From assembly GCA_013178155.1 (NCBI GenBank), contig JABLXH010000042.1, positions 1-40,578 of the forward strand: a stretch of DNA of 40,578 nt, read 5' to 3'. The stretch is from Armatimonadota bacterium (lineage in GTDB: Bacteria; Armatimonadota; Zipacnadia; Zipacnadales; UBA11051). The notes under the pieces are model-generated. The model was given only the letters and a program-made list of their open reading frames with translations. It made no database searches and was not told the DNA's origin. Both the position numbers and the translations under genes were made by a program. Within the stretch, counting starts at the first letter, position 1; the number at the start of each line of letters is the position of its first letter. Of the stretch, positions 25,479 to 32,879 are shown in pieces.

Positions 25479-25982
25479 TTGCCGAAACAACCCGTGTTGT
25501 ACGAGGCGATGTATATCCTCGACGCCCGCATCGAGGAGGAGCAGCGGCAGGAGGCGGTAGAGACCCTGGAGGCGCACGTGCGTGCGCAGGGCGGCGAGGT
25601 GGTCGCTACCCGTGACTTCGGGCGGCGCCGCCTAGCCTATGAGATCGATGGGCATCTGGAGGGCTACTACAAGGTCCTGTACTTCACCGGTTTTGGTGAC
25701 TGCGTGGATGAAGTGAAGCACGAGATGCGTCTGCTGCCCCAGGTGGTGCGCGGGATGGTCGTCGTGGCTAACCCCAGGTTCATTCACGACCCCGAGAGAC
25801 AGCAGCAGGCAAGCGAGGTCGCGGCGGAAGAGGAAGCGGAGGCCGAGGAGTTCGCTGAGGCGTTCCCCGAAGCCGCCGAGGAGGAGGCTGACGTGGCGGT
25901 CGCCGAGGAGGTTACCCCCGCCGAGGAGCCCCCGGCCGAGACCGAGGTATCTGCAGAAGCCCCTGTTGAGGAGGAAGGCTGA
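25479..25982 (+). CDS. rpsF: 30S ribosomal protein S6 with long acidic C-terminal tail
   Basis: 167 residues from a TTG start (AAGGAGG ends 8 bases upstream). Residues 1-95 are the S6 fold: YEAMYILDARIEEEQ, VVATRDFGRRRLAYEIDGHLEGYYKVLYF and RLLPQVVRGMVVV match the family. It binds S18 and 16S rRNA in the platform of the small subunit. After about residue 110 comes an unusual tail of some 60 residues made of Glu, Ala, Pro and Val, without Lys or Arg; typical S6 ends near 95-135. In most bacteria rpsF is followed by ssb and rpsR; here rpsR and rplI are absent and a ROK kinase follows ssb. The upstream leader may mediate feedback control. Confidence 0.95.
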   Translation: MPKQPVLYEAMYILDARIEEEQRQEAVETLEAHVRAQGGEVVATRDFGRRRLAYEIDGHLEGYYKVLYFTGFGDCVDEVKHEMRLLPQVVRGMVVVANPRFIHDPERQQQASEVAAEEEAEAEEFAEAFPEAAEEEADVAVAEEVTPAEEPPAETEVSAEAPVEEEG

Positions 25983-26003
25983 GCGGCCCGGTTGCGGCCG
26001 CTC
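25981..26003 (+). other. Hairpin over the rpsF stop codon
   Basis: An 8-bp perfect stem (25981-25988 with 25996-26003), with seven bases in the loop, begins inside the rpsF TGA. No T-run follows, so it is more likely an mRNA-stability or processing element than a terminator. Confidence 0.5.
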
Positions 26004-26025
26004 GGCGCAGACTGAGGCACAACCT

Positions 26026-26049
26026 GGCGGAGGGCTCCGGCCCTCCGCC
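26026..26049 (+). other. GC hairpin with UNCG-type loop between rpsF and ssb
   Basis: A 10-bp perfect stem (26026-26035 with 26040-26049) closes the tetraloop TCCG, which in RNA is C(UCCG)G, a stable UNCG loop. It lies 40 bases before the ssb start. There is no T-run. The loop TCC and GC arms loosely resemble the repeated hairpins at 5162 and 14783. Confidence 0.6.
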
Positions 26050-26089
26050 GATGCTTAGCGTGGGGGGCGGGCTCAGGGAGGCAGAGGCG

Positions 26090-26566
26090 ATGATCAACAG
26101 CGTAGTCCTGGTGGGCCGTCTGGCCAATGATCCAGAACTGAAATACACCCCAAGCGGGATGCCCGTTGTCACCTTCCGGCTGGCCGTGGATCGCGGACGC
26201 AAGAGCGAGACCGGTGAGGATCAGACCGACTGGCTGGACATCGTGGCCTTCCAGAAGACCGCGGAGCTGGTTTCCCAGTGGCTTGACAAGGGCTCACTGG
26301 TCGGTATCGAGGGCCGCATCCAGTCTCGTTCGTGGCAGGCACAGGATGGGACCCGCCGCTACGCGGTGGAGATCGTGGCCAACAATGTGCGCTTCCTGGA
26401 GAGCCGCCAAGAGGCCGAGCGGCGCCGTGCGGCGCGGGGAACCGGCGGTCCAGCGGGCGCTCCACCCCAGCGGCCAGCGCCGCAAGCGGCCCCGCCGCCC
26501 GCCGCAGCCGCTGACCCCTTCCCGTCCTATGACGAGGGCGGCGATGACCCATTCGGAGACCAGTGA
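26090..26566 (+). CDS. ssb: Single-stranded DNA-binding protein
   Basis: 158 residues. An OB-fold covers 1-105, with INSVVLVGRLANDPELKYTPSG, VVTFRLAVDR, TDWLDIVAFQKTAELVSQWL and GSLVGIEGRIQSRSW, all standard for bacterial SSB. A Pro/Ala-rich linker follows and ends in DDPFGDQ. The usual acidic tip ends in Pro-Phe; here Pro-Phe is followed by three more residues, which could weaken binding of tip partners such as PriA or RecQ. ATG 26090 follows GGGAGG; the upstream in-frame start at 26051 lies at the intergenic hairpin and is unlikely. SSB protects single strands in replication and repair. The ROK gene begins 3 bases after the stop. Confidence 0.95.
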   Translation: MINSVVLVGRLANDPELKYTPSGMPVVTFRLAVDRGRKSETGEDQTDWLDIVAFQKTAELVSQWLDKGSLVGIEGRIQSRSWQAQDGTRRYAVEIVANNVRFLESRQEAERRRAARGTGGPAGAPPQRPAPQAAPPPAAAADPFPSYDEGGDDPFGDQ

Positions 26567-26569
26567 GCC

Positions 26570-27544
26570 ATGACCGCGCAGCCTCTGGCGCTGGCGGTGG
26601 ACCTCGGCGGTACGACCTATGGTCTGGGGCTGCTGGACCGCCAGGGGACCTTGCTGGCCCAGGACAGCCGTCCCACGCCGCAGGACTGCACCGGTGAGGC
26701 GCTGCTGACCGAACTGGCCATGGGGGCGCGTCGTCTGGCGGAGGCGCAGGCCCCCGGCGCTGCCCTGGCGGGACTGGGTGTCGGCATCCCCGGGCCCGTT
26801 GACCCCGCCAGCGGCACCATCCGGCAATGCCCGAACCTGCACTGTCTGGACGGAGTCAATGCCGTAGAGCATCTGTCGCGCGCGGCGGGTGTGCCGGCGT
26901 ACATCGGCAATGACGCCTTCTGCGCGACACTTGCCGAGTTGCGCTACGGCGCCGGACGCGAATGCGACAACATGGTGATGCTTACCCTCGGTACCGGCGT
27001 CGGCGGGGGTATCGCACTCGGCAACCGAGTGTTGCGGGGCCCGCGCCAGATCATGGGTGAGGTGGGACATCTCATCGTCGTTCCCGAGGGCGGGCCGAAG
27101 TGCGGTTGCGGAAACCATGGCTGCCTGGAAGCGCTGGTGGGTCGCCAGGCCATCGTAGATGCAGCCGTGTCGAGACTGGAGGCGGGCGAGGCCAGCGCTC
27201 TCATGCATGAGGCCGTGTCCGGGTACGATCACATTACCCCGCGGCACGTGGCTGACCTGGCCCGCGAGGGCGATCACCTTTGCCTGGAGATCATGGACCA
27301 GGTCGGGATGTACGTAGGTCTGGCTATCTGCAACATTATCGTACTGTGCGACCCGGACCAGGTTGTCCTGGGCGGGGGCATTGCGGCGGCTGGCGATGTG
27401 CTCTTTGAGCCGATCCGCCGGACCGTGGCCCACCGCAGCCGGATCAGCGGTTTTGACCCGGCCCGCATCGTCCCGGCAGAGCTGGGCAACCTGGCTGGCG
27501 TCTATGGGGCCGGCGCCCTGGTCTGGGAGCATACCGACGCCTGA
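26570..27544 (+). CDS. ROK family sugar kinase (glucokinase-like)
   Basis: 324 residues. ATP-binding motifs are DLGGT (11-15) and TLGTGVGGG (139-147). The catalytic Asp is in GND (115). The ROK zinc site is present: H167 in GEVGHL, with C178, C180 and C185 in CGCGNHGCLE. There is no N-terminal DNA-binding helix-turn-helix, so it is a kinase, not a repressor. It phosphorylates glucose or another hexose/N-acyl sugar in the cytoplasm. The position between ssb and mfd is unusual; the 3-base gap after ssb suggests one transcript. It could serve sugars released by the upstream region, though it belongs to the housekeeping block. Confidence 0.92.
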   Translation: MTAQPLALAVDLGGTTYGLGLLDRQGTLLAQDSRPTPQDCTGEALLTELAMGARRLAEAQAPGAALAGLGVGIPGPVDPASGTIRQCPNLHCLDGVNAVEHLSRAAGVPAYIGNDAFCATLAELRYGAGRECDNMVMLTLGTGVGGGIALGNRVLRGPRQIMGEVGHLIVVPEGGPKCGCGNHGCLEALVGRQAIVDAAVSRLEAGEASALMHEAVSGYDHITPRHVADLAREGDHLCLEIMDQVGMYVGLAICNIIVLCDPDQVVLGGGIAAAGDVLFEPIRRTVAHRSRISGFDPARIVPAELGNLAGVYGAGALVWEHTDA

Positions 27545-27584
27545 GGGTGCGCCGCGCGGGTCAGTGGCCCGCGATTGGATAACC

Positions 27585-30500
27585 GTGGAACAACTGACGC
27601 CTATCACCGCTCTGGAGCCCCTGCTCCGTGCCTCGGCGACGTATCAGGAGATTGTCGCCGCGGTTGACCGTGCCGAGGCGGTCTGCGTCGAGGGCGTCAG
27701 CGGCGGTGGTAAGGCCGTTTTCTGCGCCTCGCTGTTGGCCGACCCCCAGAAGAGCGCACTGGTCCTGACCTTCAACGACGAGCGAACGGCACAGCTTGCC
27801 TCGGACCTGCGAGCCCTGCTGAACGGGGGTTGTCGCGACCAGGGGAAGTCCTCGACCGAGAGAGTCGTCGTCTACCCCTCGGTGGCCTCAGCCCTCTACG
27901 ACGGCATTACCCCCGAGCCCGAGATCGTCGCTCAACGGTTGACCGTCTTGGAGCGGCTCTGCGCCGGTGTGCCGACCGTGGTCGTCGCCAGCATCCGGGC
28001 CCTGATCACCCTGACCGTGCCCAGCGCTGAACTGATCGCCGCGCGGCGCGAGGTGGCAGTAGGCCAGGTGATAGACCGGGATGACCTCGCCCGCGCCCTG
28101 CACAACCTGGGCTATGAGTCCGTTGACCTGGTGGACGGTGTGGGGCAGTTCTCGGTGCGCGGTGGCATCATTGACGTGTCGCCTCCGACCAGCCCGCGAC
28201 CGGTGCGCATCGAGCTGTTTGGCGACGAAATCGAGAGCCTGCGGCTCTTCGATCCGGTGACGCAGCGCTCACTGGAGACCGTGGAGCGTGTGGGCTTTGG
28301 GCCGGCGGGCGAGATCTTGCTGAGCGAGGCGGCGGTCAAACGAGCCCTCCCGCACATCCGCAGCGCCTTCCGCCGCGAGATTGACCGCCTCGGGGAGGAG
28401 GGGAAGCTCCGCGAGGCCGGGCAGTTGCGCGACCGGATGAATGAGGACCTGGAGCTTCTGGAGCAGTTGCGACCGCTGCCGCACCTAATGCACTACCTGC
28501 CGTACCTGTACGCAGAGCCGGAGAGCCTGTGTTCCTATTTCCCGGGCGACACTCTCTTCGTGGTGGACGAGCCGGTGCGCGTGCAGAGTGCCGCCCAGCA
28601 GTTCGCCGATGACGTCCACGACGCCTACCGGCGAGGCATACGCCTGGGGCGGCATCTGCGGCTGCCGGAAGCCGCGGTCATGCCCTTTGAGAAGCTGTCG
28701 GCCATGCACCTGACGCGGGGCCGGCCGCTGGTCTTTCTGAGTCTGCTGCAGCGCAGTGTGCCGTGGGCGCCCAGGACGCCGTTGGTGCATTTCTCAACCC
28801 CGCCTGTGGACAGCTTTGGCGGACGGTTCGAGTTATTGGCCGAAGGCCTAGCGGAGTGGCAGAAGGAGGGCCAGCACCTCCTGGTGTGTTCGCGCGATGT
28901 GGATGGCACGACTGAGGTGCTGCAGTCGCGCGGTCTGCGCGACGTAGTTGCGGCGGGAGAGAAGCTGGAGCTGGCGCCCGGACGTATCGTCGTGGCCCCC
29001 CTGGACCTGGACGCGGGCTTCCGGCTCCCCGAGGCGAAAGCGGTCATCCTGACCGGCCGGGAGATCTTCGGCTGGCGCAAGCTCAGGCGCCCCCAGGAGG
29101 CCACCTACCCGCGGGGGTTCTCGCTTGTGAACCTGCGGGAGCTCAACGAGGGCGACTACGTGGTGCACATCAACCACGGGATCGCCGTGTACCGGGGTCT
29201 GACGCAGCAGACAGTGGGTGGCGTACAGCGCGACTATATGGTTCTGGAGTACGCGGAAGGCGACAAGCTCTATGTGCCCGTGACGCAACTCGACCGGGTG
29301 CAGAAGTATGTGGGCGGCGAGAAGGAGCGTCCGCAGGTCACCAGTCTCAAGAAGGGGCGCTGGGACCTGACCAAGAAGCGAGCCAAGCGCTCCGCGCAGC
29401 TTCTGGCACGCGAACTGATGCAGCTCTACGCGGCTCGCGAGCAGGCCGAGGGCTATGCTTTCAAGAACGATTCGCCCTGGCTAAAGGAGCTGGAGGCGTC
29501 CTTTCGCTACGAGGAGACCCCGGACCAGTTGCGGGCGATTGAAGACGTCAAGCACGATATGGAGCAGGGGCGCCCGGCAGACCGGCTGATCTGCGGCGAC
29601 GTGGGCTTTGGCAAGACCGAAGTGGCCATACGTGCCGCCTTCAAGGCAGTACTGGATGGCAAGCAAGTGGCCATCTTGACCCCGACCACCGTGCTTGCTC
29701 ACCAGCACTATAACACCTTCCGCGAACGCCTGCAGCGTTACCCGGTGGAAGTGGCGCTGCTCAGCCGGTTCCGCAGCCCGGCGGAGCAGCGACAGACGAT
29801 CGCTCGCCTCAAGCAGGGCGCCGTGGACATCGTCGTTGGCACCCACCGATTGCTGGGCAGCGATGTTGGCTTCCATGATCTGGGGCTGCTGATCATCGAT
29901 GAGGAGCAGCGTTTCGGGGTCCGGCAGAAGGAGAAGCTAAAGAAGCTCCGCGAGGGCGTGGATGTCATCACCTTGACAGCGACACCCATCCCGCGGACTC
30001 TGAACATGGCCCTGTCAGGGATCCGGGAGATATCGGTCATCAATGATCCGCCGCAAGGGCGGCTCGCGATCCATACCGAGGTGAGAGAACGCGACGAGGC
30101 GCTCATCGCCGAGGTGATTCGCCGAGAGCTGGCGCGGGGCGGCCAGGTCTACGTGGTGCATAACCGTGTGCAGTCCATTGGGCATGTGGCCTCGCTGGTG
30201 CAGCGTCTGGTGCCCGAGGCGCGCGTTGCCGTGGCCCATGGTCAGATGGAGGAACAGGACCTTGAACGAGTGATGATGGCGTTCTACGCCGAGGACTTCG
30301 ATGTGCTGGTCTGCACCACGATCATCGAGAACGGTCTCGACATACCGAACGTCAACACCATCATCGTGGATGATGCCGACAACCTCGGGCTGTCGCAGCT
30401 CTACCAGCTACGGGGTCGTGTCGGGCGCTCCAGCCGTCAGGCCTACGCTTACCTGCTGTACCGCTACCCCGAGCGCATGACTCAGGAGGCCGAGGAGCGA

Positions 30501-31274
30501 CTGAAGGCCATCGAGGAGTTCAGCAAGCTGGGCAGCGGCTTTCAGATCGCGCTGCGCGATCTGGAGATCCGGGGCGCCGGCAACCTGCTGGGCTCCGAGC
30601 AAAGTGGGCACATGTCAGCCGTTGGCCTTGACCTCTACACCCAGATGCTGGCCGATGCGGTCAAAGTGCTCAAGGGCGAGCGCACGGCGGGCACCGAAGG
30701 CCATCCCACGGTGGACCTGCCGCTGGAGGCCGTCATCCCGGGCGACTACGTGCCCAACGAAAACCAGCGCATCAGCCTCTATCGGCGACTGGCTGCCGTG
30801 GACGATGAAGAGCAGTTGCGTGCGCTTGTGCAGGAGCTTCGGGACCGCTTTGGGCCCCTGCCAGAAGCCTTGCGCAACCTCCTGCGCATCGTGCGGCTCA
30901 AGCTGCTGTGCATGGAGGTTGGAGTGCAGGACATTGCGTACAACGACGGGCGCATCATCGTCACGATGGCCGATGAGTACCAGCTGACACCGCGCGAGCA
31001 GCGGGTTTACCAGGGCATCTACACGCCGACGTTGCGCCAGGCGCGGCAGGGGGTGCGACCCGTGTTGCCGCGTATCAGCTTCAGCTCACACCAGATCAGT
31101 TTCGCTTACAGTCGCACCGAGGGGGCAGAGCTGTTCCGGAAACTCAGCGAGTTGCTCGGACGGCTGCGTACCCGCGAGAAGCCACAGAGCGGGCCGCGGC
31201 GACGGCAGTCAAGTGCTCGCGGCCGGTCGCAGACACCGGTGAGGAGCGCTTCGGCGGCCGCTCCGGGCGACTAG
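27585..31274 (+). CDS. mfd: Transcription-repair coupling factor Mfd
   Basis: About 1229 residues. UvrB-like N-terminal module: VCVEGVSGGGKAVF has a degenerate P-loop, as usual in Mfd. RNA-polymerase interacting domain near 520-580 (GDYVVHINHGIAVYRGL). Helicase core: Walker A GDVGFGKTE near 670, the DEEQ box IIDEEQRFG near 770, TATPIPRTL and RGRVGRS near 945. A TRCF C-terminal domain follows, then an additional basic Ser/Arg-rich tail of about 40 residues. Mfd removes stalled RNA polymerase and recruits UvrA. The start is uncertain: GTG 27585 is taken; GTG 27564 is an equal alternative, and neither has a strong ribosome site. The frame is open much further upstream across the ROK gene, which is fortuitous. 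Confidence 0.96.
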   Translation: MEQLTPITALEPLLRASATYQEIVAAVDRAEAVCVEGVSGGGKAVFCASLLADPQKSALVLTFNDERTAQLASDLRALLNGGCRDQGKSSTERVVVYPSVASALYDGITPEPEIVAQRLTVLERLCAGVPTVVVASIRALITLTVPSAELIAARREVAVGQVIDRDDLARALHNLGYESVDLVDGVGQFSVRGGIIDVSPPTSPRPVRIELFGDEIESLRLFDPVTQRSLETVERVGFGPAGEILLSEAAVKRALPHIRSAFRREIDRLGEEGKLREAGQLRDRMNEDLELLEQLRPLPHLMHYLPYLYAEPESLCSYFPGDTLFVVDEPVRVQSAAQQFADDVHDAYRRGIRLGRHLRLPEAAVMPFEKLSAMHLTRGRPLVFLSLLQRSVPWAPRTPLVHFSTPPVDSFGGRFELLAEGLAEWQKEGQHLLVCSRDVDGTTEVLQSRGLRDVVAAGEKLELAPGRIVVAPLDLDAGFRLPEAKAVILTGREIFGWRKLRRPQEATYPRGFSLVNLRELNEGDYVVHINHGIAVYRGLTQQTVGGVQRDYMVLEYAEGDKLYVPVTQLDRVQKYVGGEKERPQVTSLKKGRWDLTKKRAKRSAQLLARELMQLYAAREQAEGYAFKNDSPWLKELEASFRYEETPDQLRAIEDVKHDMEQGRPADRLICGDVGFGKTEVAIRAAFKAVLDGKQVAILTPTTVLAHQHYNTFRERLQRYPVEVALLSRFRSPAEQRQTIARLKQGAVDIVVGTHRLLGSDVGFHDLGLLIIDEEQRFGVRQKEKLKKLREGVDVITLTATPIPRTLNMALSGIREISVINDPPQGRLAIHTEVRERDEALIAEVIRRELARGGQVYVVHNRVQSIGHVASLVQRLVPEARVAVAHGQMEEQDLERVMMAFYAEDFDVLVCTTIIENGLDIPNVNTIIVDDADNLGLSQLYQLRGRVGRSSRQAYAYLLYRYPERMTQEAEERLKAIEEFSKLGSGFQIALRDLEIRGAGNLLGSEQSGHMSAVGLDLYTQMLADAVKVLKGERTAGTEGHPTVDLPLEAVIPGDYVPNENQRISLYRRLAAVDDEEQLRALVQELRDRFGPLPEALRNLLRIVRLKLLCMEVGVQDIAYNDGRIIVTMADEYQLTPREQRVYQGIYTPTLRQARQGVRPVLPRISFSSHQISFAYSRTEGAELFRKLSELLGRLRTREKPQSGPRRRQSSARGRSQTPVRSASAAAPGD

Positions 31275-31319
31275 ACCCGCCGCACCCATCCCCTCTTATA
31301 GCGGGGGGAGGAGAAGACT

Positions 31320-32594
31320 ATGATCGAATCCGAGGGTTCTCCCGATACGGAGACCAGTGCCGAGACCGTAACCGAGGACATCTACGCTTTCCGCGAGCCG
31401 AGCGCGATCGGTGTCTCATTCCGGCGCAGCGGCAAGGTGTACTACTTCGCCCCCAACGGCCTGAAGGTGCGGCAAGGCGATGCCGTGCTGGCGCAGACCG
31501 AGAAGGGTGTGGACATCGGCGAGGTGGTCTTCGTCAAGTACGACCGCCTGGACCCCGCCGAAAGTAAGCAACTCAAACCCCTGCTCCGCAAAGCAACGGC
31601 CGAGGACCTGCAGCAGGAGGCTGAGTTGCAGACCAAGGAGCGCGAGGCGCGCCGCCGCTGCGAGGCGAAGGTCGCAGAGCATCAGTTGCCGATGCGCATC
31701 GTGGCTGCGGATTACACCTTCGACCGCTCGCGGCTGACTTTCTACTTCAGCGCCGAGGGGCGCGTGGACTTCCGCAATCTGGTCAAGGACCTGGCAGAGA
31801 CCTTCCGCACGCGCATCGAGCTGCGTCAGATCGGGGTTCGTGACCAGGCCAAGATGATTGGCGGTCTGGGCCCCTGCGGGCGCCCGTTGTGCTGCAACGC
31901 CTGGTTGCGCAACTTCGACCCGGTCGGCATCCGTGTCGCCAAGGACCAGGGCCTGTCGCTGAATCCCGCCAAGATCAGCGGCATCTGTGACCGCCTGATG
32001 TGCTGTCTGCGCTATGAGCACGAGACCTACCAGGAGCTGTCGCGGAGGCTGCCCAAGCCGGGGCAAATCGTCAACACGGTGAAGGGACCGGCCGTGGTTA
32101 AGAGCGTCGTGCTGATGCACGAGCGTGTGACCGTGGAGTACTCCGACAACAAGACCGAGGTGCTGAGCGCCAGCCAGATCTGGGCCGAAGGCGCGGACAT
32201 GCCCGAGGAGGTCCGCCAGGCAGCGCGTGAGCCCGTTGACGACTGGCCGACGACCGCCGAAGGGCCCGCCAGGGGGATGGAGGACGAGGGACAGGAGGGC
32301 AGGAACAAGGGTAGTCGTCGCCGTCGCCGCCGGAAGCCCAGCAAGGGCTCGGTGCCCACCGGGACGGGGCAGGGCCAGCCGCAGGAAGCGACTCCCTCGC
32401 CACGCTCGTCGGGGAAGCAAGAGCGTGCGACAGAGGATGCGGGCCCACCCCCTGCCCGATCCCGACCAGCGCCCGACTCGCCGCCCGAGACCCAGGCGGA
32501 AGCGCCCACGACCGAGGGCAATGCGGCCAAGCGCCGTCGCCGGCGCCCCCGTTACCGGTCGCGAACCAAGGGCTCCAGACCCGCAGAGGACTAG
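31320..32594 (+). CDS. ricT: PSP1-domain protein RicT (YaaT-like) with arginine-rich tail
   Basis: 424 residues. The PSP1 domain spans about 30-260. Six conserved cysteines (C186, C191, C192 in GPCGRPLCC; C223, C228, C229 in CDRLMCCL) match RicT, which in Bacillus forms an Fe-S complex with RicA and RicF that helps RNase Y mature mRNAs. Other family features are KVYYFAPNGL, EKGVDIGEVVF and FYFSAEGRVDFRNLVKDLA. After residue 300 comes a long low-complexity tail with two Arg/Lys clusters (SRRRRRRKP and KRRRRRPRYRSR), probably RNA-binding. No ricA or ricF is visible. ATG 31320 follows GGAGGAG. The FmdB gene begins 5 bases after the stop. Confidence 0.93.
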   Translation: MIESEGSPDTETSAETVTEDIYAFREPSAIGVSFRRSGKVYYFAPNGLKVRQGDAVLAQTEKGVDIGEVVFVKYDRLDPAESKQLKPLLRKATAEDLQQEAELQTKEREARRRCEAKVAEHQLPMRIVAADYTFDRSRLTFYFSAEGRVDFRNLVKDLAETFRTRIELRQIGVRDQAKMIGGLGPCGRPLCCNAWLRNFDPVGIRVAKDQGLSLNPAKISGICDRLMCCLRYEHETYQELSRRLPKPGQIVNTVKGPAVVKSVVLMHERVTVEYSDNKTEVLSASQIWAEGADMPEEVRQAAREPVDDWPTTAEGPARGMEDEGQEGRNKGSRRRRRRKPSKGSVPTGTGQGQPQEATPSPRSSGKQERATEDAGPPPARSRPAPDSPPETQAEAPTTEGNAAKRRRRRPRYRSRTKGSRPAED

Positions 32595-32599
32595 ACGAA

Positions 32600-32824
32600 A
32601 TGCCTATCTACGAGTACAAATGCGATCGTTGTGCTCAGGTTTTCGAGAGACTGACATCTCGCGGCGACCGCGATCGGCGGCCGGCTTGCACTGCTTGTGG
32701 ATCCGCCAGAACGAGGCGTCTCATGTCCAAGTTCGCCGGACGCAGCAGTGGCGTATCCGTAGCCGGCAGCGGTGGGTGCAGCAGTTGCAGTAAATCCAGT
32801 TGCACGAGTTGCCGACGTCAGTGA
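32600..32824 (+). CDS. FmdB-type zinc ribbon small protein
   Basis: 74 residues. The N-terminal MPIYEYKCDRCAQVFE motif and a second pair (C-x2-C in ACTACG) make the four-Cys zinc ribbon of the FmdB/CxxC_CxxC_SSSS family. The C-terminus is Ser/Cys rich (SGGCSSCSKSSCTSC), as is common there. The family is proposed to have a regulatory role but its function is unsettled. It starts 5 bases after the ricT stop, so it is in the same transcript, and ends 55 bases before the metG start. Confidence 0.93.
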   Translation: MPIYEYKCDRCAQVFERLTSRGDRDRRPACTACGSARTRRLMSKFAGRSSGVSVAGSGGCSSCSKSSCTSCRRQ

Positions 32825-32879
32825 CTCGAAGTTCACTGGCGGACCGCAGTTCGTCTATCGTTCGCGACGGAGTGTATCC

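Noticed and set aside
26570-27544. ROK gene as a transcriptional repressor of the sugar genes
   Set aside because: The protein begins directly with the ATP-binding DLGGT motif and has no DNA-binding domain.
27363-27584. N-terminal extension of Mfd across the end of the ROK gene
   Set aside because: Translation there is low-complexity Ser/Arg/Pro/Trp and overlaps a good gene; Mfd-like sequence begins near 27585.
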